From the NCBI GenBank assembly GCA_002355495.1, contig AP017424.1, positions 5,769,501 to 5,833,500 of the forward strand: a stretch of DNA of 64,000 bases, given 5' to 3'. Shown here piece after piece: positions 51,545-61,069 of this stretch; the first letter of the stretch is position 1, and the number at the start of each line of letters is the position of its first letter. The notes beneath the pieces are model-generated. The model was not told the DNA's origin, ran no database searches, and saw nothing but the letters and a program-made list of their open reading frames with translations. Source of the DNA: Streptomyces laurentii. Its GTDB lineage: Bacteria > Actinomycetota > Actinomycetes > Streptomycetales > Streptomycetaceae. A program made the translations under genes and the position numbers.

Positions 51545-52515
51545 GCCGTGCTCCCTACGTGTACGCAGGCCGCCCGGCGCCCCGCGCCCGCGCCCCGCAG
51601 CTCCTGGTCCTCCTCGGCGCACCGCTCCACCGCCACCGGACAGCGCGGATGGAACGTACAGCCGCCCGGCAGCGCCGCCGGGTCCGGCGGATCGCCCGGC
51701 AGCCCGCGCGGGCTCCGCCGCGACGCCGGGTCGCCGATCCGCGGGAACGCCGAGGACAGCGCCCGCCCGTAGGGATGCGCGGCCGACTCGTACACCACCT
51801 TCGCCGGACCCTCCTCGACCACCCGCCCCGCGTACATCACGGCCAGCCGGTCGCAGGTGTCGGCGAGCACCGCCAGATCGTGGCTGATCATCAGCAGCCC
51901 GATGTCCTGTTCGGCCACCAGGTGCTCGATGAGCCGCAGGATCTGCGCCTGGATCATCACGTCGAGCGCGGTCGTCGGCTCGTCCGCCACGATCAGCCGC
52001 GGGTCGCAGGCCAGTGCCATCGCGATCATCACGCGCTGCCGCTGCCCGCCGGACAGCTCGTGCGGATACGCCGCGGCGCGCGCCGCCGGCAGCCCCACGT
52101 GTTCGAGCAGTTCGCCGACCCGGGTCCGGGCCGCCGCCGGGGTGGCCCGGCCGTGCACGAGCAGCGGCTCCGCGATCTGGTCGCCGATCCGCCGGACCGC
52201 GTTCAGCGAGTGCATCGCGCCCTGGAAGACGATCGACGCCCCCGCCCAGCGCACCGCCCGCAGCCGGCCCCACTTCATGGCCAGCACGTCCTCGCCGTCG
52301 AGCAGGATCTCGCCGGTCAGCCGCGCCGAGGCGGGCAGCAGCCGCAGCAGCGCGAGCGCCATCGTCGACTTGCCGCACCCCGACTCGCCCGCGACGCCGA
52401 GCTTCCGCCCGGCGGGCAGGGTGAGGTCCACACCGCGTACGGCGGGGACGGCGGCCGCCCCCGACCCGTACGTCACGCTCAGGTTCCGTATCTCAAGCAG
52501 CGCGCCCGTACTCAA
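51541..52515 (-). CDS. dppD: Dipeptide/oligopeptide ABC transporter ATP-binding protein (DppD type)
   Basis: 324 residues. TTG start at 52515 overlaps the permease stop (TTGA); the frame has no better start. Walker A GESGCGKST, signature LSGGQRQR, Walker B LIVADEP, and C-terminal CTFHPRC. Heterodimer partner of DppF. Confidence 0.9.
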
Positions 52516-53432
52516 CGCCCCACCCCCAGCTTCGGGTTGAGGACGGACTCGACGGCCCGTCCGCACAGGGTGAACGCGAGCGCGACGAGCGCGATCGCGA
52601 TGCCGGGCGGGGCCAGGTACCACCAGTGCCCGGACGAGACGGCGCCCGCCTCGCGCGCGTCCTGGAGCATCCCGCCCCAGGAGACGACGGTCGGGTCGCC
52701 GAGGCCCAGGAAGGCCAGGGTCGCCTCGGTGAGGATGGCCGAGGAGATGCCGAGCGTGGTCTGGGCGAGCACCAGCGGCAGGACGTTCGGCAGCACGTGC
52801 CGGGTCATGACGTGCCCGTCGCCGCCGCCGAGCGCGGTGGCCCGCTCGATGTACGGGCGGGACTCGACCGCGATCGTCTGCGCCCGCACCAGGCGGGCCG
52901 TCGTCGGCCAGGTCGTCACCCCGATCGCCAGGATCACCGTCCACACCGACCGGGACATGACGGTGGCGAGCACGATGGCCAGGACGAGGGTCGGCATCAC
53001 CAGGAACCAGTCGGTGATCCGCATGACGACGGTGGAGAGCCAGCCGCCGTAGTGCCCGGCGACGATGCCCGCCAGGGTGCCGATCGCCACCGACAGGACC
53101 GCCGCGAGCAGGCCCACGAGCAGCGAGATCCGCGAGCCCCAGACCAGCAGGCCGAGCAGCGAGCGGCCGAACTGGTCGGTGCCGAGCAAGAATTCACCGC
53201 TCGGCGGTTCGAGGGCGGTGCCGGGCGCGTTCGTCACGGACTGCACGTCGGAGCCGACGATCAGCGGCGCGGCGAGCGCGAGCAGCGCGATCAGGGCGAG
53301 CCCGGCCAGGCCCCACAGCCCGGCCCGCTGGGTCCGGTACTGCTTCCAGAAGCGGCCGACCGTGTCGCGCCGCCGCTGCCAGGCCAGCGAAGTGCCGGAG
53401 GATGTCGGGGAGTTGACGGAGGGAGAAATCAT
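52512..53432 (-). CDS. dppC: Dipeptide/oligopeptide ABC transporter permease (DppC type)
   Basis: 306 residues. First membrane segment GLALIALLALAAPLIV after a basic tail, then LGTDQFGRSLLGLLVWGSRISL, the DppC family hallmark. EAA loop IERATALGGGDGHVMTRHVLPN. Start overlaps the upstream stop (ATGA). Confidence 0.92.
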   Translation of the reverse strand: MISPSVNSPTSSGTSLAWQRRRDTVGRFWKQYRTQRAGLWGLAGLALIALLALAAPLIVGSDVQSVTNAPGTALEPPSGEFLLGTDQFGRSLLGLLVWGSRISLLVGLLAAVLSVAIGTLAGIVAGHYGGWLSTVVMRITDWFLVMPTLVLAIVLATVMSRSVWTVILAIGVTTWPTTARLVRAQTIAVESRPYIERATALGGGDGHVMTRHVLPNVLPLVLAQTTLGISSAILTEATLAFLGLGDPTVVSWGGMLQDAREAGAVSSGHWWYLAPPGIAIALVALAFTLCGRAVESVLNPKLGVGR

Positions 53433-54571
53433 CGGCCCACCCGGGGGTCGAGCAGCGGATAGAGCAGATCGGCGATCAGGTTCATCACGATCATCGCCCC
53501 GGCGAAGGCCACGAACAGGCCCTGCACCAACGGAAGATCGGGCACGCTGAGCGCCTGGTAGAACAGCCCGCCCAGGCCCGGCCAGGAGAACACCGTCTCC
53601 ACCAGGATCGAACCGGCCGCCACATGGCCGAGGTTGATGAAGACCATCGTGACCGTCGGCAGCAGCGCGTTCGGTACGGCGTGCCGGCGGCGCACCATGT
53701 CGTCGCGCAGCCCCTTCGCGCGGGCCGTGGTCAGGTAGTCGCCGCCCATCTCGTCGAGCAGCGAGGACCGCATGACGAGCAGCGTCTGCGCGTAGCCGAC
53801 CGCGACGAGCGTGAGCACCGGCAGCACCATGTGGTGGCCGACGTCGAGCACGTACCCGAAGCCGGTCTCGCCGGTGCCGGACTCCATGCCGCCGGTCGGG
53901 AACAGCCCGGGGAGCGGGCCGAGACCGACCGAGAACACGATGATCAGCAGCAGGCCGAGCCAGAACGACGGCACCGACCACAGCGTCAGCGCCACGCCCG
54001 TGTTCAGCCGGTCGCCGAGGCTGCCGTGCCGCCACGCGGAGCGGGTGCCCAGCCACAGGCCGAGCGCCGAGTACAGGACCACGGCGGTGCCGGTGAGCAG
54101 CAGCGTCGCCGGCACCTTCTGCGCGATCAGCTCGCCGACCGGCGCGTGGAACTGGAAGGACATGCCGAGGTCGCCGGTGAGCGCCTTGCCGCAGTAGTCG
54201 GTGAACTGCTGCCACAGCGGCTGGTCGAGCCCGAACTGATGGCGCAGCGTGGCCAGTTGCTCCGGTGTCGTCGCCTTGCCCCGGGTCATCGTCCGGACCG
54301 GGTCGCCCGGCAGGATCCGGAACAGGAAGAAGCTGGTGACCAGGACGGCGAGCAGCGAGACGACCGCGCCGGCCAGCTTGCCCGCCGCGTGGCGCGCGTA
54401 GGCGAGCGCGGTGCCCGAGGACGCCGTGCCCGAGGACGCCGTGCCCGAGGGCGACGTCGTACCGGAGGGGGCCGCGCCGGAGGGGCCCGTGCCGCCCTCG
54501 GCGGCGCGGGCCGGACCACCGGAACCGGTGCCGGCCCGCTCCGCGGGGGCGGGGGTGGATGCGCTGGTCAC
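53429..54571 (-). CDS. dppB: Dipeptide/oligopeptide ABC transporter permease (DppB type)
   Basis: 380 residues; GTG start 3 bp after the binding-protein stop. A nonconserved Gly/Ser/Thr/Pro tail of about 60 residues precedes the first membrane segment. FLFRILPGDPVRTM is the DppB hallmark. EAA loop DYLTTARAKGLRDDMVRRRHAVPNA. The tail is unusually long and repetitive (see 54411). Confidence 0.9.
   Translation of the reverse strand: MTSASTPAPAERAGTGSGGPARAAEGGTGPSGAAPSGTTSPSGTASSGTASSGTALAYARHAAGKLAGAVVSLLAVLVTSFFLFRILPGDPVRTMTRGKATTPEQLATLRHQFGLDQPLWQQFTDYCGKALTGDLGMSFQFHAPVGELIAQKVPATLLLTGTAVVLYSALGLWLGTRSAWRHGSLGDRLNTGVALTLWSVPSFWLGLLLIIVFSVGLGPLPGLFPTGGMESGTGETGFGYVLDVGHHMVLPVLTLVAVGYAQTLLVMRSSLLDEMGGDYLTTARAKGLRDDMVRRRHAVPNALLPTVTMVFINLGHVAAGSILVETVFSWPGLGGLFYQALSVPDLPLVQGLFVAFAGAMIVMNLIADLLYPLLDPRVGR
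54411..54455 (-). repeat. 15-bp tandem repeats in the DppB tail
   Basis: Two exact copies of a 15-mer (54411-54425, 54426-54440) and a third with one or two changes (54441-54455). They encode SSGTA units in the cytoplasmic tail. Confidence 0.8.
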
Positions 54572-54574
54572 GGG

Positions 54575-56440
54575 CTACTCGCGGTCGTCGGCGGTGGTGC
54601 GACGGCGCATGCCGAGGGCGATCCCGATGCCGACGACGACCACGACGGCCGCGCCGATCCCGATGATCACGCCGGTGCCCGAAGACTGGTCGCCGCTGTC
54701 GTTCGCCGTCTGCGCGGCGGGCACCGCCGACCACCAGCTCCAGTAGCCGTCCTGGCCGAAGAGGTTGCCGGCCGCCTCGGGCATCGTCTTGATGGAGCCG
54801 ATCTGGTCGGTGCGGTACGCCTCCAGGGCGTTGGGGTACGCGAGGACGTTCATGTACCCGGTGTCGTAGAGCCGCGACTGCATCTCCTTGACGATCCCGG
54901 CGCGCGCGGCCGGGTCGTACTCCACGGCCTGCCGCGCGTACAGCTCGTCGAACTTCGGGTCGCAGATGAAGTTGTCGGTCGCGCCGGTGTCCTTGGGCGT
55001 CGCGGGCAGCGCGCCGCAGGTGTGGATGGACAGCACGTAGTCCGGGTCGGGGTTGACCGACCAGCCGTCGAAGGCGAGGTCGTACTCGCCCTTCAGCCAC
55101 GGGTCGGAGACGTTGTCGAGGCAGTCGACCTTCAGCCCGATGCCGAGCTTGCCCCACCACTCCTGGAGGTACTTGGCCGCGGCCTTGTCGTTGGGTTCGG
55201 TGGCGTGGCACAGGATGCGGAAGTCGAGCGGCTTGCCGTCCTTGCCGACCCGCTTGCCGTCGCCGTTCTTCTTGTACCCGGCGGCGTCGAGGACCTGCTC
55301 CGCCCTGGCCGGGTCGTAGGCCAGCTTCCGGTCGCCGGACGGCTTCCAGAAGTACGAGGAGAAGCGCGGCGGGATGTAGCCCTCGCCCTCGACGGCGTGC
55401 TTCTGGAAGACGCGCTCCACCAGGGTGGTGCGGTCCACGGCGAGGAACAGCGCCTTGCGCACCTCGGGGTCGAGCAGCGCCGGGTTGCCGTCGCCGAAGG
55501 ACTTGCCGTCCTTGGCGCGGGCGCCCGGGTTGGTGGCGAGCGCGTAGAAGCGGCGGCCGGGAGCGTCGTTGACCTTGATGTTCTTCTGCGTCGTGAGCGC
55601 GGCGGCCTGGGCGGGCGTCAGGTTCGGGACGAACGACACCTCGCCCTTCTGGAGGGCGGCGACGGCCGCGTCCGTGTCCTTGTAGTACTTGAAGACGAGC
55701 TGCTCGAACTTCGGCGCCCCGCGCCAGAACTTCTTGTTCGGCTTCAGCTTGATGTACTGGTCGACCTTGAAGTCCGTGATGATGAACGGCCCGTTGCCGA
55801 CGATCGGGAACTGCTGGTCGTTGTTGAACTTCGAGAAGTCGCCGACCTTCTCCCATATGTGCTTCGGCACGATCGGCACGTCGAGCGCCGTCATCGTCGC
55901 CTGCGGCTTCTTCAGTTCCACGACCAGCGTCTCGGGGTCGGGCGCGGTCACCTTCTTGAAGTTGGCCGTGAAGTTCCCGTTCGCGGTGGCCGCGTTCGGG
56001 TCGGTCATCATCTTGTTGAAGGTCCAGGCCGCGTCCTCGGCGGTGGCCTGCTGCCCGTCGGACCACATCGAGTCCTTGCGGATCGTGTACGTCCACGTCA
56101 GCTTGTCCGGCGAGGACTTCCACGCGGTCGCCAGGCCCGGGACCGTGTGCGCGTCCTTCACGTCGTAGTTGGTGAGGTATTCGTACGTCAGGCGGTGGAT
56201 GCTGGTCGACACCAGCTTCTGCGCGAGGAACGGCGAGAGCGAGTCGACGCTCTGCGCGATGGCGACCGTGAGCGTGCTCTCGGCCGCCGAGGCCGACGAG
56301 CCGCCGTCCGCCCGCGCCGCCTGCGCGGAACCCGGCGCGACGGCCACGAGGGAGGCGGCGGTGACACCGGCGGCGAGCAGCAGCCGGACCGGTCCGCGGA
56401 CAGCGGGCGAACGGGGTGGAACCTTCGTGACCATGACCAT
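54575..56440 (-). CDS. Peptide ABC transporter substrate-binding protein, C-terminally membrane-anchored
   Basis: 621 residues of the SBP_bac_5 (DppA/OppA) family. Signal peptide at the N-terminus (cleavage near AQA|A, about residue 41), no lipobox. The body has YTIRKDSMWSDGQQATAEDAAWTFN, the family hallmark. Unusually, it ends with a transmembrane segment (GVIIGIGAAVVVVVGIGIALG, about 593-613) and RRR, so it is anchored at the C-terminus. It heads the dpp operon, and 200 bp separate it from the divergent-facing ESX ATPase terminator. Confidence 0.9.
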   Translation of the reverse strand: MVMVTKVPPRSPAVRGPVRLLLAAGVTAASLVAVAPGSAQAARADGGSSASAAESTLTVAIAQSVDSLSPFLAQKLVSTSIHRLTYEYLTNYDVKDAHTVPGLATAWKSSPDKLTWTYTIRKDSMWSDGQQATAEDAAWTFNKMMTDPNAATANGNFTANFKKVTAPDPETLVVELKKPQATMTALDVPIVPKHIWEKVGDFSKFNNDQQFPIVGNGPFIITDFKVDQYIKLKPNKKFWRGAPKFEQLVFKYYKDTDAAVAALQKGEVSFVPNLTPAQAAALTTQKNIKVNDAPGRRFYALATNPGARAKDGKSFGDGNPALLDPEVRKALFLAVDRTTLVERVFQKHAVEGEGYIPPRFSSYFWKPSGDRKLAYDPARAEQVLDAAGYKKNGDGKRVGKDGKPLDFRILCHATEPNDKAAAKYLQEWWGKLGIGLKVDCLDNVSDPWLKGEYDLAFDGWSVNPDPDYVLSIHTCGALPATPKDTGATDNFICDPKFDELYARQAVEYDPAARAGIVKEMQSRLYDTGYMNVLAYPNALEAYRTDQIGSIKTMPEAAGNLFGQDGYWSWWSAVPAAQTANDSGDQSSGTGVIIGIGAAVVVVVGIGIALGMRRRTTADDRE

Positions 56441-56586
56441 GGGGCGTGACCTCGCGTAGGGAAGCGTGCGTCGGGAGAAGTGCCGTGGATCTTGGGCTGA
56501 CGATGGATGAAGCGAAGGTGTATCAGCGGTGGTCTGCCGTCGTCAACGATGTCTCAAACCCCGTGTGGTCTGCGGAAACACCCAAA

Positions 56587-56616
56587 GGCCCCGTACCGGT
56601 ACGCCGGTACGGGGCC
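56587..56616 (-). terminator. 13-bp perfect hairpin after the EspI-like gene
   Basis: GGCCCCGTACCGG (56587-56599) pairs with CCGGTACGGGGCC (56604-56616) around a 4-nt loop, 24 bp after the ATPase stop on the minus strand, with TTTGGG beyond it. Confidence 0.75.
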
Positions 56617-56640
56617 TCATTGGTCTATTCCTGTGACGCC

Positions 56641-59522
56641 TTACTGATGGGAGGCTGGCGGCGCCTGCGGGGGCTGCTGCCGGGGCCAGCCCTGCGGCGG
56701 CTGCTGCTGCCCGTACGGATCCGGGTACGGCTGTCCGGGCTGCGGCTGACCGGGCTGCGGCGGGGCCGGGGGCTGCTGCCAGCCCTGCGGCACCGGCGGC
56801 GGGCCCGCGGCCTGTGCGCCGTACGGCTGACCGGGCGCCGGCGCGGCCCCGTAGGGCTGACCGGGCTGGGGCGGCGCGCCGTACGGCTGGCCCGGACCGG
56901 GCGGAGCCCCGTACGGCTGCCCCGGCACCGGCTGGCCGGGGGCCGGCTGCTGCGGGTACGGGTAGGGCTGCTGGCCCGGTACGCCGGGGGCGCCCGGCTG
57001 CCCCGGCTGCTGCGGGTACGGGTAGCCCTGGCCCGGCATCGGCGGCGCCCCGTGCGGCGGCGCCGCGCTCTGCCCGTCGCCCGTCCACAGGCCCTGCGCC
57101 TGCTGCGCCCGTACGAAGTCCTCGGCGACCATCGCCGACAGGTTGAAGTACGCCTCGCGGGTCTTCGGCCGCATCATGTCGAGGTCGACCTCGGCGCCCG
57201 CCGCCAAGTGCTCGTCGAACGGCACCACGATCACCCCGCGGCAACGCGTCTGGAAGTGCTGCACGATGTCGTCGACCTTGATCATCTTGCCGGTCTCGCG
57301 GACCCCGGAGATGACCGTGATCGAGCGCTGCACCAGCTCCGCGTACCCGTGCGCCGACAGCCAGTCGAGCGTCGTGGAGGCGCTGGAGGCACCGTCGACG
57401 GACGGCGTGGAGATGATGATGAGCTGGTCGGCGAGGTCGAGCACGCCGCGCATCGCGCTGTAGAGCAGACCGGTGCCGGAGTCGGTCAGGATGACCGGGT
57501 ACTGCTTGCCGAGGACCTCGATCGCCCGCCGGTAGTCCTCGTCGTTGAAGGTCGTCGAGACGGCCGGGTCCACGTCGTTGGCGAGGATCTCCAGACCGGA
57601 CGGCGCCTGCGAGGTGAACCGGCGGATGTCCATGTACGAGTTGAGGTACGGGATCGCCTGCACCAGGTCGCGGATGGTCGCCCCGGTCTCGCGCCGCACC
57701 CGGCGGCCGAGCGTGCCGGCGTCCGGGTTGGCGTCGATCGCGAGGATCTTGTCCTGCCGCTCGCTGGCGAGCGTCGCGCCGAGCGCGGTGGTCGTCGTGG
57801 TCTTGCCGACGCCGCCCTTGAGCGAGATGACCGCGATGCGGTAGCAGGAGAGCACCGGCGTCCGGATCAGCTCCAGCTTCCGCTGCCGCTCCGCCTCCTC
57901 CTTCTTGCCGCCCAGCTTGAAGCGGGACGCGGCGCCGGGGGTGCGGCTCGACTTGGGCTTCTGCTTGGTGTTGCGCAGCAGACGGTCGGAGGACAGCTCG
58001 ACGGCGGCGGTGTAGCCGAGCGGGGCGCCCGGTACGGAACGTTCCCGCTGGTCGTGCGTCACGGGCATGGGCCACGCGGCGCCGGTGCGCGGATCGACGG
58101 GGCCGGGGTCGGCGGGCTGACCGGGCTGCGGCTGGGGCTGGGGCTGGGCCTGCGGGGCGGGCTGTCCGGGCTGAGCGGGCTGAGCGGGCTGTCCGGGGTG
58201 CGGGAAGCCGTACCCGGGCTGCGGGGTGGGCTGGGGCGCCTGCGGCACCTGGGCCTGCGGGGGCTGCTGCCCCGGGTGCGCCGGGTGCGGGACCCCGTAC
58301 CCCTGCTGCGGGGCGGGCTGACCGGGCTGGCCCGGATGCGGGAAGCCGTAACCGGCGGGCGCCGGCTGGGGCGCCTGCGGCACCTGGGCCTGCGGGGGCT
58401 GCTGCCCCGGGTGCGCCGGGTGCGGGAACCCGTACCCCTGCTGCTCGGCCGGCTGACCCGGGTGCGGGAAGCCGTAACCCCCTGCGGGGTCGGCATGTCG
58501 TACGGCGACGGTACGGGCCCGGTCGCGGCCGGCATCGGCTGCGCGGGGGAGGCCGCGGCGGGCAGCGGCGCGGCCGGCGGGACGGGCGGGACCGGCTGCT
58601 CACCGGACGCGCCCTGCGCGGGCCACTGCGGCGCGGCCTCCGGCGTCGCGGGCTGGAACGACGGCGGCAGCGGCAGCGGCGCCCCGCTCTGCGCCGGTAC
58701 GGGACCGGGCACGGCCGGCGGCAGCGCGGCGGGCACCGCGTCCTGCGGCTCGGCGGGCGGCGTCACGGCCTCGGCCGGAGCCTCGGGCGCCGCGTCCGCG
58801 GCGGGCTCGGCGGCGGGTCCGGCGGTGGGTTCGGTGGCCACGGGCAGATCGGCGGGGGCCGCGGCCTCGGGCCGCTCCGGCTGGGTGCTCTCCGCCGCCT
58901 TGCCCTCACCGGCGTCCGTGTGTGCTGCCGGTCGCGCGTCGACGTCGACGTCGACGTCGACGTCGACGTCGACGTCGGCGTCGGCGTCGGCGCCGTCGGC
59001 CGTCACCGAGGCCGCCGGCGACTCCTCCGGAGCCGAGGCGCTCTCCGCCCCGGCCTCCTCCTTGGCCTTCTGCTCCGCCAGTTGCCGGTCGCGCTCCGCG
59101 AACTCGCGCTTCAGCGCGGCGGGGGAGAAGCGCATGGTCGCACCGCTCTCCACGTCGCCGCCGCCGAACGGCACGGCCGCGGGCTCGTGCTCCTGCTCCG
59201 GTACGGGCGCGGAGGCCTGAACGGGCACCGGAGAGGGCTCCTGAGCGGGCGCCGGAACAGCGGCCGGTCCCGGCGTCGGAGCGGGGGTGGGAGCAGGGGC
59301 CGCCGGGTTCGAGGTCCAGCCGTCCGGGATCGCCAGGGGCGCACCGGTCGGCGGAGGAGGCGTGGGCACCCCGCCACCCGTTCCGCCCGACGCGTTCTGC
59401 GTGTACCAGGCCGGAGCGGTGTAGTCGATGGTGAACTCACCCGTCATCTCGGCGGGATCTGCGTCGGACTCGTCGACGGGAAGGTTCCAGTCCCCGTGGA
59501 TGTCGTCGCGATCGCCGTTCAC
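56641..59522 (-). pseudogene. EspI/MinD-like ATPase of the ESX locus, frameshifted
   Basis: The N-terminal part runs from GTG 59522 (AGGAGG upstream) to about 58482, Pro/Ala/Glu-rich with a (Val-Asp) repeat. It then turns into improbable Arg/Ser/Thr sequence. The other frame carries GYGFPHPGQP-type repeats, then a ParA/MinD domain: deviant Walker A LKGGVGKTTTTT, LAIDANPDAGTLG, and LTDSGTGLL, followed by another Pro/Gln tail to 56641. One added base at the C5 run 58478-58482 joins them into about 960 residues. The design, a proline-rich N-terminus plus ParA ATPase, is that of EspI of mycobacterial ESX-1. The 3' piece alone (from GTG 58383) could be translated. Confidence 0.8.
58938..58991. repeat. 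(GTCGAC)n hexanucleotide repeat in EspI-like gene
   Basis: Six exact GTCGAC units (58938-58973) followed by three GTCGGC units, encoding a run of Val/Asp alternation then Ala/Asp. Copy number can change by slippage. Confidence 0.9.
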
Positions 59523-59980
59523 TTTGCCTCCTGGTGTGGTCGAGCACCCTGTGCGGTCGTGCGTCGGGGCCACCGTTCACTGCCGATCGGCCCGGCTCAC
59601 CCCGGGAACATGACGAACATGCCCGCGGGTCGATGCCGCGCCCCGACCCACCCTAAACGCCCGCAACACCCGTGCGGCAGGCCCGTCCGCTCCCGGAAGC
59701 TGTCCCCTGCGTCACGTGCCGCGCTCCGGTCACTCCCGTGCGACGGTGTTCGAAGAGCCGTGTGCGCCAAGCCCGTACAACCGTCCGGGGTCCGTCACCC
59801 GATCCGGTGTGCTGACGACGGGACGCCCCGGGAGGAGCGGCGGACCGGCGGCCGTACCCCTGGCCGGGCACGCGAACCGCCGGCCGGACAGGCCGGAAAA
59901 GACCGAACAAGACCGAACAAGGCCAGGCGTGACCAGGCGTGACCAGGCACGACCGGACCCGGCCGCCCCGCAGGACGCGG
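59523..59980. other. Noncoding gap with tandem repeats
   Basis: 458 bp with no supported gene. At 59899-59918 GACCGAACAA occurs twice, then GTGACCAGGC-like units (59928-59950) repeat three times. Promoter of the EspI-like gene is expected near 59560-59640. Confidence 0.6.
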
Positions 59981-60214
59981 TCAGCGCAGGTCGAACTCGC
60001 CGTCGCGGGCGCCGAGTACGAACGCCGTCCACTCCGCCTCGGTGTACCGCAGCACGGTGTCCGGGTCCAGCGAGGACCGCATCGCGACCGCGCCGCCCGG
60101 CAGATGGGCGATCTCGACCCGCTCCTCGTCCGGGCTCGTGCCGGGGGCGCCGTGCCACTCGACACCCGAGATGTCGAGGGCGTACAGCTCGTCCTTCTCC
60201 TGCGCGCTTCCCAT
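59981..60214 (-). CDS. DUF397 protein
   Basis: 77 residues. The DUF397 core WHGAPGTSPDEERVEIAHLPGG..VAMRSSLDPDTVLRYTEAEWTAFVLGARDGEFD is matched in part (conserved W, VEIA, the RSS, EWTAF and GEFD). ATG 60214 with AAAGGAA upstream. These proteins usually pair with an XRE regulator in Streptomyces; none is adjacent here. It sits in the ESX locus. Confidence 0.9.
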   Translation of the reverse strand: MGSAQEKDELYALDISGVEWHGAPGTSPDEERVEIAHLPGGAVAMRSSLDPDTVLRYTEAEWTAFVLGARDGEFDLR

Positions 60215-60349
60215 GGGGGTTCCTTTCGCTTGCCGCTCGCGGCCGGAAGGCCGGCCCAAGTATCCCGTGACACCCAGCAGTTCGGGTAGCTCAGCGTCAC
60301 TGCACGGATACTAGGCGGCTTCGTGTGCCGCCGGGGCGTGTTCGACGGG

Positions 60350-61069
60350 TCAGTCCATCCGGCGGGCCATGCCGAGCAGGCCCGTCTCCGCGTCCATGGG
60401 CGTCGTCATCACCCAGTGCCGTTCACCGCCGCCGCACCAGAGCGTCACGCCGTCCGCGAGCGTCGGCAGCGCGTCGACCTCGCTCTGCGCGAGGCCCAGG
60501 ATGCGGCCCGTCTGCTGGGCCTCCTGCGGCGAGACCCGCTGCACGCCGACGAGCGTGGCGGCGCGCATCAACCGCGGTGCCACCGGGCTCAGATACGGCA
60601 GCAGCGTCAGCACGGACTGCCACGGCGACGAGACGACCCGCCCGCGCGGCGGCCGCATGCCGCAGTCCCGCACCACGACGACCGGACTGCCGACGGTCGC
60701 GCCCAGCGGCGGCACCCGTCCCACGTCGTGCAGCGTGATGCACTCCAGGCCCGCGCCCGCCGCCTGGGCCAGCCGGACCCACTCCCGCGGCCGGCCGGTC
60801 TCGACGACCACGCGGGCGCCGGTGCCGGCCGCGCGCAGCGCCAGCACCTGCGCCGTCCACAGACCGCCGATGAGCAGCACGTCGTACGGCGTCGAACGGT
60901 GGAAGCCCACCAGCTGCGACCGCCCCTCGGCGTCCTCCCCGATGACCACCCCGTCGTCGCCGACCGGGAGGGAAAGGGCCCCGAGATGGTCCGCGGGCAT
61001 GCTGTGCCCCGCGTGCCGCGGGCCGATCAGACCGCGCAGTCCCTTCACCGCTCCACCCCGTCCCCTCAC
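60350..61069 (-). CDS. ESX-locus hypothetical protein
   Basis: 239 residues; GTG 61069 overlaps the eccE stop by 4 bp (GTGA). No signal or membrane segment. STPYDVLLIGGLWTAQVLALRAAGTGARVVVETGR looks like a Rossmann-like nucleotide-binding start (about 76-110). Translational coupling with eccE implies a role in the secretion system. Not recognised beyond synteny. Confidence 0.75.
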   Translation of the reverse strand: MRGRGGAVKGLRGLIGPRHAGHSMPADHLGALSLPVGDDGVVIGEDAEGRSQLVGFHRSTPYDVLLIGGLWTAQVLALRAAGTGARVVVETGRPREWVRLAQAAGAGLECITLHDVGRVPPLGATVGSPVVVVRDCGMRPPRGRVVSSPWQSVLTLLPYLSPVAPRLMRAATLVGVQRVSPQEAQQTGRILGLAQSEVDALPTLADGVTLWCGGGERHWVMTTPMDAETGLLGMARRMD

